In this document: in pieces, positions 1 through 12,323 of the stretch
Layout: each line of letters begins with the position of its first letter
How positions within the stretch are numbered: position 1 is the stretch's first letter
From: Zygnema cylindricum
Taxonomy: Eukaryota; Streptophyta; Zygnematophyceae; Zygnematales; Zygnemataceae
Assembly: GCA_037447655.1 (NCBI GenBank)
Contig: JBBHKE010000271.1
Location: 434,001-498,000 of the forward strand
Reading direction: 5' to 3'
Length of the DNA: 64,000 nucleotides
Made by a program: the position numbers and the translations under genes
The notes under the pieces: model-generated
What the model was told of the DNA's origin: nothing
Seen by the model: the letters and a program-made list of their open reading frames with translations, nothing else
Databases searched by the model: none

Positions 1-1136
1 ACGCTCAAGCAAGTCTGGCTGGCTATCCAGTCATCTTTCTTTTCCAGTGAATTGTGGCGACCAAATGCTGGCCGAATAGATTGGGTCCAGATAATGAAAC
101 TTGAACACATAAAGCGGCAACTTTCGTATGCCTTAAATGGAGAACAAACCTGGACCAAAAAAAGCTAATAGCGAGACCTATAGATATACACATGCCATAT
201 TGCAATTAAATTTTAAAAAGAATTCACTTCAAAATATGTCTATCTGAAAGTATTCAACACACTTTAAAGAGGGAAAACAGGTCTGTTGGCTTCTTCCTGC
301 TGCATTACCAACAACTATCATTATCACACGCGAGTGAAACTGTTCAAAATATAACCACAAAATGAAGGTCCACCTAGATTACAGTTGAAACGAAGAATTG
401 TGGAAAATTAAAAGAAGAATGACGAATAAGATGAAGAATGGTAAGAAGAACGGTGACGAGGAGGAAGAAGAGTTGAAGAAGAATGAAGAATAATGAAGAA
501 GAATTGACGAATTGAAAAATTAAAAAAATGTGTAAAATTGTGGTACATTGTACAAATAGCAAAAGACTCTTGTAGAATCACAGCCCTAGGAGTACACCTT
601 CCATACAAATAGAGGACAAGAAAGGCATTCCAGACAGGAATCCTTTGGCCAAACTTTACCTCGTGACTAAAAAGGGGAAAAAGAAAATATAGTGACCAAA
701 ATATTTGAAAAAACGTCATATACACAATATATGACTCATAACAAAAGCTGTTTGCCCTTGCTAAACCTAAAATTAGAGTTTTCTTTTCAATCGCACATGT
801 ATACCACACCACCTTATCTAATTTTCAGGGAAACAATCGTATTATTCGAGGACGAGCATGTGATCAATTAGAGAAGACCAACAAACTGATAAAAACAGAG
901 TCTTAAGCAGTATAATTGACGATTAAGACATTGGAATAGAGCTTTCCATTGAAGTTCTTCACGTTAAAAGCTACACTAATATACCAACCAAAGACCAACA
1001 GAATAGTCTGCTTTAACTCGTTCCGGTAGGACGAATGTAAAACATGTTTATGACAGGAAAAAAGCGTTTAACAAGAAAATTATTTATGGTGCATAATGTA
1101 GACTAACCCGATGCAAGAGCAGTACTCATATTAGGG
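1..1136. other. 3' flank of the MTP gene, no gene seen
   Basis: AT-rich DNA downstream of the transporter gene. A purine-rich GAA/GAAGAA tract lies at about 408-535; the open frames on its complement are low-complexity Leu/Phe/Ser runs without domain signal. I see no RNA gene or coding region here. The 3' untranslated region of the MTP gene probably occupies the part nearest 1136, but no polyadenylation site can be fixed. Confidence 0.6.
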
Positions 1137-4100
1137 CTAAAGAGGTGACGCATTACTGCCTGAATGCTCCGGTTTGTGAGAAGACTCGTAATCAAGGTGA
1201 ACAAAGGCACGATCCACTTCTGCCATAGACTCAAGCTTGTTTTGAAGACTCTCTCCGATGTCGTGAGCTTCCTTCAAAAACATGTCCTCCGGAAGTTCAA
1301 TATCAACCTGCCAGTCCAACCGAACGAGATACCGCTTTTCTGGTTTAACAGTGGGTTTCACTGTAATGGACATAAGTGATGTTTATGCACGTTAATGGCC
1401 ACAAATTGTAACAAAAAATAATTGTGTCGACCAAAACAGTCATCAAGGATAAAAGACCTTTGCGTGAGGTAACCATCTCAACTGTCTACATTAGTAAGAA
1501 ATAAGGAGACTTGGACAAGGTTTGCAATGCGAGCTGCTTCCCATGTTTCTTTCACTGATTGTAGGTAGAGATATGTCACCAGAACATATAAAATGCTAAA
1601 CACTACTCATCACCTTGACCTTCATCACTAAACGCTTCGATCTAGTGAATAGAAAGACAAAAAAAAGTAAAGATAGTATCGTTTCACTCACTTCGACCAT
1701 GTACAACGATCCAAATGTCCAGGCTCGCACCGTGTCAATCTTCCTGATGCGCACATCGTGATTGAAAACCAAATATGTTACCTTTGAAATAAATTCAGGT
1801 GGAGCAGCAACACCAACCAATGACACTGCACATGAAATGAAGCAACAGAATAGCTTTTTTAGTCGGTTGTGACAGAGAACAGCAATTACGCTACTCTTTC
1901 CCTGACAGTCCACTCGATTTTTTCGGCTTGGATAAGCCTGAAAAGCTTGACATAATGACAAAGGAAAAGCAGTCTATCTACCTAAAAAACTGACCATCAG
2001 AATTTGGAAAAAGAATACCAAGCGACATGAAACCAATACAATTACAACTGGCCATTGGACACCAACTCGGAAAGAGCAGGCTACATATAAACTCTACATA
2101 ATATTTTCTAATATTTTATAATATTTTATAACATATGTAGGTTCAGAGATACTTGGCTAGTACTGTCCAAAATCACCAGATCCTTCGACCCGTACTACCC
2201 TATGGTTGTTTTAGGGGAAGGATAGTGTTTTTGCCTGCATTCTGGAAGACAGTCGTAGACCAGTTAAAGATGGTGTATAAAGATATGGCAATTGCACCTC
2301 CAGGATCAAGCCACCAAAAAAATTGTCTGGCTAGAAACACAGCTGCCAGGCTGACGGTATTGGTGACAATGTCAAAGAAGTGATCCTGCACCAAGGGACA
2401 ACAGCAAAAAGTCATTGTCTGTTAATTTCGAATCATAAGTCAAACAGAACGAGAGTAGACTATTGCTCGATCCTTGTTTGCCTCAACATTAAAAGTATCT
2501 ATCGGTCAAACACCAAAACATGAACGTCAAACGCACAGCATGCACACCTAAAATTATAAAACAACACTTGCAAAATAAATATTAAGGCATTTAACCTTTT
2601 ATCACTGAAGTATATAAACAGAGTGCGTACATAAAATGGCTGCCATATTGTACGAGCTTTGCCACTACCAGTTAAAGTTGCTTGGCTAAAGTATGGTGGC
2701 ACATATAAAGAACCGTTTCTGAATGTACAATTGCAGTGATAAAGTAAGAGGGAAGACCAAATGGTGCAGGAAACAACTGCTGCATTACATTGCACTCAAA
2801 TAGCGTGATATAATTAACATTTGTAGCAAGCTAATTTTATCAAAGGAGTTGCTTATCCATTTCCATAACATATTTTCTTTTTGGAAGCCGTAACTAAGCT
2901 ATAAACCATCACTTTTTGTGAACGGAAGGGCGCTTTGGAGCATACAATAGTTCCACAAATCCGAACAAATATTTGGTCATGTAACAGAAAATCAAAATTG
3001 GTCATATAACACAGGATATTGTACCCTTATTCATGGTCGTTGAGGAATCCTTATCAACCAATTGACTTGGCAGCCAGCGTTTGTATGCCAGAAACCTCTG
3101 GACAGCGATACAAACAAAGCTAGCATTTCTACAACCATATAGTCGGTAACACTGAAAGCACTTTGTGCATTAACCAGCTCTTCAACTTGCACTCTTGAAC
3201 ATAGGCTAAATAGACGAGTATAAACCTTACCTCGGAAAACATAGAAAACATAATGCCAATAAGAGTATGATCTAGCATGAACATTTACCATAAAGGTAGA
3301 GTGCTGAACCATTTCAAATGCTAATAACATAACGATAATAATTTTGGTGCTGCCATCTACAAGCAAACAAATCCCTGCAATGACCCAATCCCTTTCCACC
3401 CTCAACATAGAGAAAAATCATAAACCAATATAGGCTATAGATAGTACAACAAGTACACTTGTAACTGCACCTTCCGCCAGCCACTCAAGGATCACACAGA
3501 TGCGTCACGCCTGTGCTACAAATTGATGACTATGATAATCGACAGTGTTGTACCAACATGGATAAATGCACGGTGTCTGGGGTCAGCTAGTGAAAAGAGA
3601 GACTGCACTGTCAAATTCATGGATGCCTACTCTACGGCCTATCGTTCAACATCTTGCATTAAAAGCGCAATACCACGGCAGAAAGGACAGAGTTCTCATG
3701 TACCATGGCGTATGCTTGAACAATCTCATTGTCATACAATCGACAGAGGAGGAAGAGGCCAAGCTTCGAAACAATCACAGAGGTGAAGACGGCAGCAACC
3801 CAAAACAATTCCGATGGGCCAAGTTGGGCATCTCCGTCATTGCCTGACATGAGCTGCTTCACTCCCTCCAACAGGACTTGAACACCTGCAGAGACACAAA
3901 AGAAAGTGAAATTGCGAAACTAAGGAGGAAAAAGCATAAATTGATCAAGAATAAGAAAAAATTCAAGCAGATTCCATTCAAGAAGAACTGAGATGAAGTT
4001 GCACCTCTGAAGTTCCTAATTCTAAGCTCGTTAGGCAAGTGCATATGAAAGGCCTAAAAAGTACAGCTAAGAATACAAAGTTCCCAAAGTCAGGCTAATT

Positions 4101-6260
4101 GTAAAAGTACAGCTAAGTGATAAAGACAGGTAAATTACAGATGTGATGTTACTGAATGCTTGCTGAGGAGGTATCCAATGATAAACCCCGCTTCCAAAAC
4201 TATCCCAATGGGACCCTCTCAATTCTATAATTAACAAAAACACACTTCTACAAGCCAATTATCCGTTCAATATTGGCCCCATTCTGTAATCCCAATGAAA
4301 ATGTACATACGAATTAACAACCATGGATTGATTGGAAATTTGCACAAGACGATAGTTTGAAGGCTTGCAGGACCTTCGGGATAACTTGACGCGCACCAAG
4401 AGTTGCCATAATGGCCGCAAAAACTATGATGCCAACTGGCTGCATACGTTGATTTCCAACAGGATATTTGTACTTGTTCTGCTCCTGCATCGACCAAGCT
4501 GTCATCCACAAGATGCCGCCAGCTACAAGGTCCAAAAGGGAATCAAGTGTGGAGGCTATAACTGCCAGCGAACCACTGCTGATGGAGGCATATGTCTGCA
4601 CCATTCTTGCCCTCAGTGAAACTGTGCTTTGTTTGCTACATCTGTATTCAAATCAAAACAATCGGGAACGGCTTTACGTGCATAGTAATCTGGTTTAACA
4701 AGCAATCTGCAAATAGGACCTCTCTATGGAGTAGAACATATTGAAGCCATGATTATTACTCGCAGTCAAACATCAAAGCCACTAGAAGTTTAGTCAATGC
4801 ATTGTAGTTTACCTTAAAAAATGTCATGAAACAACAAATCAACATTACACAGACTTGCAGATCATCTTGAAACTAAATCCACCTTCATACCAACTGTAAA
4901 CTGAAGCAACTTCATAATTATTTGTTGTAGGTCACTTGAATAGCGTTAGAAATAAAATACTAAAAAAGCCCTCATCAATAACATTAAAAAAATTATACTG
5001 AAGCTTGCTCCGTATTGAAAAGCAAACTTGTGCAAATTCCAACGAGGATTTTCTGTCGAAGAAAAGAATTTGTAGCCCACCTTAGCTACAAACAAGAGCA
5101 CATTCACCCCGTTCGACAGACGAACGGCAGTCCGTTCGCCCTTCTTTATGTCCTCCATTTGATGCCTCTGCTCATCTGTGATAGGCTGTGCTGTTATGAG
5201 CTCGTCCACATCACGGAAGCCCTGGAGTACAGCTCGCTGACGTCGATAAAAGTCACGCCGGCCTGCGTGACATCATAACCACATGGTACAACAACTGAAT
5301 GATCATTTTACATCAAATGTGGGTGCTGAAACAAAATGATTTAAAATAGCTTATCAAAACTTTACATGGCGTGTATCAGGGGAAACCAAAGTCAATTGTT
5401 TTGAGGAAATCAAGTAACCAGTGTTCTTCCGGAATTTTTTTTGCTCTAATGTACTAGCATGCTACCTCGTCAAATGATAACAGGGCTGATTATCTAAAAC
5501 ACTTCACACGATGTAATGAATTGACACGTCAATATTCTTCAAGGATTTGCCTCAAGTATGAAAAAGCCAAGAACTTCACCAATGAAAGGCTTGTCAGCCT
5601 CCCTAGCATTCGTGATTTTTACACCAAGAAATGAAACAATTACGACTCTAACTTAGAAACCCACGACTAGAGCTAATTCACTAGGATTTCTTGACGAATA
5701 ATATCATATGGTGCCGCCAACAACTGGCTTCACTTGTGACGAGAAAATTGATAAATTTCCGCAAACATCGGTAACACACTAAGCATGGGCAAGTGAACCA
5801 ATCAGTCCTTTCGAAAAAAAAGAAAATAAGACTGCTTGACATTTCTGCTACCTAATGAAACACAGAACTATGAATGCACAAGGCCTACCCGGATTCATGT
5901 TGCAAAGAAAATTGATTGAAAGAGTAAATACCTCCTTGAAAGCATTTGAAACTCACCCGAATCGATGCTAGGGTCCTCTTCGGCTGGCAGCGCCGACCAG
6001 AAATGTTCGTGAGTGTATCGCCACGGGGCGGCAGCAGACGTCAGTGATCCTCCAAGAGAAGCCTTACGGCTAAGGTTACGGAGGTTCCAGAGACTGCCTC
6101 TGCCATTACTGCTTCCCATACTTGATAAGTTACCCTCCGTGGTTGATCTTCGCTGCCCATGATGTTCCAAAAGGTGAACATCCTCATCACCGACAACTTC
6201 CGATGACGTATTGGAGGGGAAACGCTTTGGAATTAACCTGCTGTTCGAGCTATCCGCCAT
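1137..6260 (-). CDS. MTP: Mn-type cation diffusion facilitator (plant MTP8-11 clade), seven exons
   Basis: Spliced host gene for a proton-coupled metal exporter of the CDF family, normally in Golgi, prevacuolar or vacuolar membranes. Exons by frame, splice sites and family resemblance: 5957-6260 (ATG at 6260, MADSSNSR), about 5081-5263 (may extend to about 5294), 4397-4595, 3704-3885, 2235-2385, 1692-1825, 1137-1307 (stop at 1137-1139). The product is about 440 residues, usual for the family. Exon 3 has DSLLD in the second membrane helix and exon 5 has DHFFD in the fifth. Both are the DxxxD metal sites of the Mn-CDF group, where Zn-CDFs have HxxxD. Exons 6-7 encode the cytosolic C-terminal domain with [11 protein letters not shown] and AHDIGESLQ, then FVHLDYE. 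The splice 5/6 donor is GC rather than GT. The exon 1/2 junction is not settled: the obvious donors do not keep phase with the best acceptor, so about ten residues there are uncertain. Substrate assignment to Mn rests on family motifs. Confidence 0.88.
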
Positions 6261-6457
6261 GCCTAAGAGGAACTCAGCTATGGGAGCAATGCATGAGGAA
6301 GCGCAATGAAAATAAATGAGTGCAATCACCATTTCACAGTTGGAGGGATATATACTTTCGGATGCATAACCGCAGTACGCTTGTACTTTTCGTACAGGTG
6401 TACACATTAGAATTGTAAAGACCAATCTGTTTACTTTTGAGTCCTGGACCGTTGTAG

Positions 6458-6615
6458 CACGTGATTATCTCCACGTATAACACCTACCCAGCAAGATATT
6501 TACGCCCAAAAGTTTTGTCGCTTTTGAAAAAAGGAAAGGAAAAAGTTCACGGCAACCACGTGGGACATTAAAGCCGTCGCACAATTGCAACTTTCAGTGT
6601 GTAATGCTCCACGTG
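6458..6615 (-). promoter_or_regulatory. Three CACGTG G-boxes upstream of the MTP start
   Basis: CACGTG occurs at 6458-6463, 6557-6562 and 6610-6615, about 200-355 bp upstream of the MTP ATG. In plants this core is bound by bZIP and bHLH factors. Three copies in 160 bp of AT-rich DNA suggest promoter elements; the transcription start is not identifiable. Confidence 0.45.
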
Positions 6616-8109
6616 GCTGCACAAATGTCAAATATCGCGAAAAAGTTAATATTTTATCCATCTAAATTTCTTAAGCACGTTTGACAATTATAAACGCGTC
6701 AAAGTGGTCAAAAGGATACAAATTGATTCGACATATATAATGTACTAGAAGTTTGTCGTATAGTAAGAATTACCTGTGTTTAAAACATCCCGTTGATATA
6801 ACAAATTCACCTCGTCGATACAGATTCGTATTCCGTGTTACAACCCAATTTAATTCATCGGTCTGAGAGCTCATGTTGACGATACAGTACACGTTGAATC
6901 GTTATTAGCGTTTAGAAATTATTAGTGTAAAGAAAAAATTAGCATCATTCATTATAATTTAGTGCCAGGAGACGTGGCATATTTTGGTCCACGTCCATAA
7001 ATAGTATAGTTTATTATATTTAAGGTATCAATGTCAAAATTTTGGGGTGCCGATATAGCGTACATAAGGCTAATAACGATTCACGGTGTAGTTAAACCGT
7101 TTTACCGGAGAGTAATCCAAAATGGCATTTTCGTAGTGTTGTGTATCGGTAAGGATTTGTCAATAACCGATATGGGCTTTTTTAGTGTTGACGATAATCG
7201 ATATATTGGTACGATATATCGCTATCGGTGTTATTGACGACAATTAACCGAATCGGCGATAACACCGATATCGATAACTATCGACAATAACTACACGGAC
7301 CGTACAGATAAATGTACGGCAAGTACACTCAACTGTACGTGTTATTCCCTAAACGCGCCGCGGACCCCCTTCCCCCCGATTTCGGTAAAAAATCGCGATA
7401 TTTCCTTGATTACTTACAATTTAAGGGGGTTTTACTTCGGTTCCATGCTCCCATACCCGTCAATAATGTCCTTTTGACTGTTATTATTTTTTGCAAGGTC
7501 AGGGTGGGTGCCCATGTAACCGAAAATTTTAAATGTTACACTGGATTTTAGGGCAGATTTTACGGTGTACTATTCAAAGTGTTCCTATGTCAATCATTAC
7601 TTGCGCCTTCATTATTTCAAATATGTGACGGTTGTAGACGTCTTCAATACTTCAAATATGTGACAGTTGTAAACGTCTACAAAATGTGCGACATCCTACG
7701 ATAGTACGAAACGAAATGTAGACGACTACGAAACTTCCTAAAATTAGGGACGTCTACAAAAACAGCGAGGGTTGTAGGCGTCGAGTTTTTTGTGACATTT
7801 TTGATGATGTTTAGGGTTTTGCGACATTGCGAAGTCGTGCTACCTTATGACATCATCAGCACGTAAACTTTCCACCATGGTTTCCCTATTTTTTTTCTTA
7901 CCTTTTATCATTCGATATGCCATCAAACTAAGAACTAAAATACAAAAAAAAGGAAAAAATATATATATTTCATTTGATACCATCGTTGCTGCTATTCATT
8001 TAGAAATGAGAGAAAGAGAAACGGTCTAATGAGAAATATGGGGAAAGACGAGGAGGTCCTAAACTTTTGCAAAGGACCCTTAGATGAAAGTGGAAGTCCG
8101 AGACCCCAA
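6616..8109. other. Intergenic region between the MTP promoter and element E
   Basis: No coding region is supported. It holds one copy of a dispersed repeat (about 7126-7440) and a direct duplication of about 32 bp at 7616-7673, centred on a sequence with AAATATGTGAC and GTTGTA. Several variants of a GTAGACGTCTAC-like palindrome follow to about 7780. The short open frames here are not conserved in any way I can see. Confidence 0.55.
7126..7440 (+). repeat. Dispersed repeat, copy 1 (partner at 17041-17345)
   Basis: This segment aligns over about 300 bp with 17041-17345 in the same orientation. Shared landmarks are GTGTTGTGTATCG, ATAACCGATATGGG, ATCGATATATTGGTACGAT, ACAGATAAATGTACGGC and CGCGCCGCGGACCCCC. 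Its middle is rich in TATCGATA/ATCGGTGTTATCG inverted motifs that could fold, and these are the most diverged part. No coding capacity is visible. It is probably a non-autonomous mobile repeat of unknown class. Confidence 0.7.
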
Positions 8110-9180
8110 TGCAACTCTGAGACCTCCATAGGACCTCAGAGACCTCTATAGGACCTCAGAGTAGGCAGTTCACACGAAGCCTATAGGATAACCCTGACCC
8201 CTTTGTCTTTGTGCATGAATAATTGCCACCTTGGCAAACAAAAACTCCGACCACCTTCACCACAATAAAGGCAAGACTCCCGTGAGTCAATAGCAAAAAG
8301 AATCTATGAATTTGCTCCTCGAGCAGTAAGTTATGGAGGGTCAAATTTGACCTTTTGTACAGAAGCTCTCTGGGAGAGAGGGTCCTATCTACCAAATTTT
8401 TCTAAGTCCTAACTCTCTCTAAAACTCTATCTATTGTTGTACGGCACCAATCATATTACTATACCGTACAAAAAGGTACGGCTGGCGGTGTACTTTATGT
8501 ATGAACATTGTACGACATGACCAAAATGTCGACACGTGTCTTATCTGGATTCGTTTCTGTAATCCTTGGAGATGTTGAAATCCAATGTTGTGGTGCCACG
8601 TGTCATTTGATGTGGCGGTGACCATTAACTGACGAAATCTTATTCCGTGATCTTGGCATTCTTTCCGGACGTCCGATTAAATGGCGATTTTAATCATAGG
8701 CGTCATAAATATTTACGATCTATTTGTTTCGTTATCGAAACAAATGCGCGGTAATTATTTCTTCTCCGTACTCGTAATCAGTACTTTTTATAACTGACTC
8801 CATGTATCCTATATATAGTTGTCGTTAAATGAATTAGCCTATATGTTAACGTTTATATATTTGTTAAACCGTATATCGTCTACCACTAATCCTAGACTAA
8901 ATGGATTAGGCTACCGGCTACCGGTGGCATTACCCATCGGTAGGTACCAGGATTAAATCGTATAACCGACAGCTGTCCTTTTAGTAAATCAACTACTTTA
9001 CTACACCGTAAATCTTTGGATAGCAAAGGCAACCATGGCACTAGCTTCCTCTCCAACTTCTCAGTGACTACAACAAGTGTTGGAGTTGGAGAGAGAAGTT
9101 CGAGACAGATTGCCTCGACTTTTTTTTTCTGCACTTTATTTTAAACCTAAAAAATACTAAAAGAACCATCAATTTCTACA
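8110..9180 (-). repeat. 3' LTR of element E
   Basis: Read on the minus strand it starts TGTAGAAATTGATGG at 9180 and ends AGAGTTGCA at 8110, the canonical TG...CA. The last bases keep an in-frame ATG-containing gag leader like the other families. It contains a G-box palindrome GACACGTGTC, several GTAC motifs, a GGTCAAATTTGACC near-palindrome and an antisense tRNA-like module at about 8895-8959. Confidence 0.88.
8895..8959 (+). other. tRNA-like module in E 3' LTR, antisense to the element
   Basis: The plus strand shows an A-box-like stretch (AAATGGATTAGGCTACC) followed about 35 bp later by a degenerate B box (CCAGGATTAAATC). The same arrangement is clearer in other LTRs (19256-19319, 38862-38922 on the minus strand). 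It lies on the strand opposite to element transcription. Similarity is to the tRNA-Ser/Leu type A box (TGGTTAAGGC); I do not claim it folds or is transcribed. Confidence 0.5.
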
Positions 9181-12100
9181 CTCCCCTTATTTTCTAGTCA
9201 CTCTTTAATTTCAGACCACACTTCTCCCTGCAGAAAATTAGCTTAGGGGAAGGCACAAGTTTGGTCATTATATATGCTACCATCTCGCTATTTGGTTGGT
9301 ACTCCCAACTGATTATTTTGTTTTATACTTTCTCTCTAACAAAGCTGAGCCTAATGTCCATGTGTTTGGCTTTAAAATGATATTTAGGATTGGCAGAAAT
9401 AGCGATCGCTGCCTAATCATCACAAAAAAATTTCTGCACACCACTCTTAAGGTGACCAACCTCACTAAGCAAATACTTGACCCACATCAATTCTTTTCCA
9501 GCAGAGCAAGAGGCCATATACTCAGCCTCTTTGGTGGACTAAGCAATAACCTTTTGCTATTTGCTACTCCAATATCAGCCCCATCACCCACATATAATAC
9601 ATATCCAGAAGTACATCTCCTCATCAGAGCATCACCATAACTGGCATCACTCCAAGTAGTGATGTCAGTATTCTCCCCACCCAAATGCAACCATAGATCC
9701 CTAATTCCTATCAAATATCTAAGAACTCTCTTAGCTGCCTCCCTATCCTTCTTAGTGGAGCATTTAAATTTCTACTCAGCACTCCTACAACTGCAGCTAA
9801 ATCTGACCGGGTACAATTCATAAAATAGATTAGGCTTCCCACTACTTGCCTGTAAGGATAGTCTGCATTAACTTCTGTTCTTCAAGACTTAATTCCTCGT
9901 CTAAGACTGTGACTCCTTCTTCCTCACTCCCCTCACTTCCCTTCTTTAACTCCATTGGAGTTATACAACCATTAGCTTTATCCATTTGGAATTTTTCCTG
10001 CATGTTCCCCATTGCTTCCCTTTAAGTCAATCTTATAATCTTTCTTCCTTGATCTCTTTCTACTTGAATTCCCAAAATATATTTTGCTTCCCCCATATCT
10101 TTCATTTCAAATCTCCCATTAAGATCGGTTTTGAATTTATTAATTTTTTTCATTGATTTATTTTAAATAAGCAAATAATCAACATAAATTGCTATAAATA
10201 TAACACCTTCCTTATCTTCAAAAACAAAGATTGCATGATTTGAGCTAATCCGGATATATCCCAAACCAGTAAGAAGCTCATCATGCTTCTTATTTTATTG
10301 TCAAGGCGCCTGTTTCAAACCATAAAGAGATTTAATCATCTATCATACCTTACTCTCCTCTCCTTCCTCCACAAATCCTTCGGGTTGTCGCATGAAGATA
10401 TCTTCTTCCAATTCTCCATGCAAAAAGGCTGTCTTGATGTCCATTTGGTGCACTTCCATGTCTTCCGCTGCTCCTAAACTGAGAAGTATGCGGACGGAGG
10501 GAAATCTGACGACCGGGGCAAAGGTTTCCTCGTAGTCAATTTTTTCCTTCTGTATAAATCCTTTTGCCACTAATCGAGCTTTGAAAAGCTCAATGGTGTT
10601 ATACGGGTTCAGTTTTAATTTGAAATCCCACTTACAACCGATTGATTATCGGTTTGGTGGACAGTCCATCAACTCCCAAGTATTGGCTGCCATAATTGAG
10701 GCCATCTCCTTATTGATGGCTGTCTTCTACCGGTTTCTTTTTGGACAAGTCATCGCCTCTCCATAAGTTTGAGGTTTGTCTTCATGAGATAATTTTGTTA
10801 CTTTGTTATTAACCTGTTTTTCTTGCAATCTTTTGCTACTTCTCCTTCCCCCGTCAAAATATGTGGCAGGAAGAGATGGTTCTCGTGGGTTCTTTCAAAC
10901 AATCTCGGCTTCTCGCATATCCTTTGATTCCGAATCAATTTCCACCACGTCTTCCGCTTCGGGTAGAGTTGTCACTGGAGTTTTCGCAGCCAAGTCCTTT
11001 TCGGTCTGATTTGTACCTGTAAGAATGTCATCTTCTCTAAAACCTGGATAGTTAGGAAGCTCAAAGTCATCGAAATTTTCTAACCCAAATCTGATTTTTT
11101 CTGACTTTGTATTCTTGAAGGGATCCACAGACTTTGCTTCATCCATAACTACTAGATGCTTTACTAAGATTATATCTTCCCTTTTTAGATCATAAACTCA
11201 ATATCCTTTAACATCCTCATCATATCCTAATAAGTATCCCGGTTTTCGTTTAGGATCTAACTTCTAATTAGACCGATCTGTATCTAGACTGAATACTTGA
11301 TTGTTGAAAACCTTTAACAGAGATATGTATGGTTTTTGGCTGGTTCATCTCTCATACGGCGTTTGATACTTTATAGCTGAAGTAACAACTCTATTTTTGA
11401 GGTTATTAGCACAGTTCATTGCTTCTGCCCAAAACCTTTTCCCTATCTTGTTATCCGACAACATACATCTAGCACTATCACTTAGTGTCCTATTTAATCT
11501 GTCAGCTACCCCATTATTTTCCGGGGTTTCTGGAACTGTCTTTTGGTGTTGGACTCCATCTTCCCTCAGAAAATCCTCAAACTGGTTAGAAGTATACTCT
11601 CCACCATTGTCACTCGTTACTCTCTTGATTGGAGTTTCATAGAGTTTTTTCGCTCCATGCTTTATATTGTCTGAAACAATCTTGAGCTTCTAACTTGTTT
11701 TTTCAAAAAATACACCCTGGAATACTGAGACCAATTATAAGTGATAGTCATCATAAATCTCTTCCCCCCCGGTGAGGGTACTTTTGCCAGTCCCCAAATA
11801 TCAATGTGTACTAAATCTAGAATTTTTTCTCCCTTATAGGTGGCTGTTTTGGGAAAGGGTAATCTGTGTGTTTAACTTGAGCACATCCACTACAGTCACG
11901 TAGATTCTCACTCTCACTGAACTGAATCCTTTCCACTCCCACCATCTTTTTCATCTCTCTTAGCTTATATATATTCACATGCCCAAGCCTCTTATGCCAC
12001 ATCATAATATCATGAACACCAGCATAATAAAGTTTCTTCGTTTCATTACTTAAAATCAGTCTAAACATCCCATGGCTACCTTCTCAGCAATAAAATATAC

Positions 12101-12323
12101 ATCCTCCTCAAAACTAGCAGTAAAGACTCCTTCCCTAGTGCTAGTTAAAAAACCTTTATCATCTAATACAGATGTAGAGATGAGGTTTTGTTCAGCTCCG
12201 GAATAAACAATACATCGGAGAATGTTATTATGGATGTCTTTCCTTCAACTAACACTTTCAAATCTACCGATCCAACAAGAGTAGTGGTGACTATCCTCCC
12301 ATCCCCGTACTCTATCTCTACGG

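Noticed and set aside
374-812. Overlapping minus-strand ORFs near the left end
   Set aside because: Low-complexity Leu/Phe/Ser translation of a purine-rich tract; no splice or domain evidence.
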